Below are positions 5,071 through 5,139 of a DNA stretch of 5,139 bases, piece by piece; the first letter of the stretch is position 1; every line of letters starts with the position of its first letter. Below the pieces are notes generated by a model. It was not told the DNA's origin. It saw only the letters and a program-made list of their open reading frames with translations, and searched no databases. The stretch lies in NCBI GenBank assembly GCA_007126855.1, contig SLAK01000312.1:1-5139 (forward strand), written 5' to 3'. The stretch comes from Dehalococcoidia bacterium (GTDB taxonomy: Bacteria; Chloroflexota; Dehalococcoidia; Tepidiformales; Tepidiformaceae). Both the position numbers and the translations under genes were made by a program.

Positions 5071-5076
5071 TATCAT
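5071..5076 (+). promoter_or_regulatory. -10-like hexamer before the gene leaving the window
   Basis: TATCAT matches 5 of 6 bases of TATAAT. No good -35 lies 16-18 bases upstream; the nearest, TTCTAA (5051-5056), is only 14 bases away and a poor match. If used, transcription would start about 5082-5084, just before an ATG at 5086 that opens a 13-codon reading frame closing at 5127. Confidence 0.25.
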
Positions 5077-5129
5077 CAGGGCAAGATGGACCGCTCACCT
5101 CCGAGGACCTGGACGGACGGAGATTGACT

Positions 5130-5139
5130 ATGCAGGGAG
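5130..5139 (+). CDS. Probable start of a gene truncated by the window edge
   Basis: ATG at 5130 is preceded by CGGAG (5118-5122) with 7-base spacing, a normal ribosome binding site layout. Only Met-Gln-Gly plus one base is visible, so nothing can be said about the product. It lies 164 bases after tatA on the same strand. Confidence 0.4.

Overview
The window is G+C-rich and densely coding, with every convincing gene on the + strand. Six genes are recognisable by family and one small membrane protein is not. The gene order, third-position G/C codon preference, and the CeoB-like plus TrkA-like pair of RCK proteins suggest a bacterium of the Chloroflexota (perhaps Dehalococcoidia or relatives). 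An actinobacterium-like lineage is the main alternative. This placement is inferred from recalled family patterns and was not tested by a search. No mobile element, CRISPR array, rRNA or tRNA was seen. No gene-free stretch exceeds about 165 bases.

Layout. Positions 1-147 are non-coding, with a weak hairpin and promoter-like hexamers. A small heat-shock protein (Hsp20) runs 148-639 and is closed by a clear rho-independent terminator at 675-702, so it is probably transcribed alone. A DUF4349 lipoprotein with a C-terminal membrane helix follows at 780-1673. After a 125-base gap holding an interrupted palindrome comes a compact run: a 65-residue two-helix membrane protein (1799-1996), a universal-stress-like protein (2049-2480), two RCK/TrkA-type NAD-binding proteins (2508-2927 and 2929-3603) and prephenate dehydratase (3625-4443). 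TatA follows at 4567-4965 with a Pro/Gln-rich tail. The last 170 bases hold a bipartite hairpin, a -10-like hexamer and a probable start codon for a gene that leaves the window.

How the genes may work together. The Usp-like protein and the two RCK proteins look like a cytosolic, ligand-sensing regulatory module for a K+ or cation/amino-acid transporter, but no transporter subunit (TrkH/KtrB or APC permease) is present. The two-helix protein is the only membrane component in that cluster. PheA is a housekeeping phenylalanine-biosynthesis gene that appears to share the transcript. TatA belongs to the Tat export system. The most unusual element is this channel-less Usp-RCK-RCK-small-membrane-protein cluster, in which the Usp protein has a degenerate nucleotide-binding loop.
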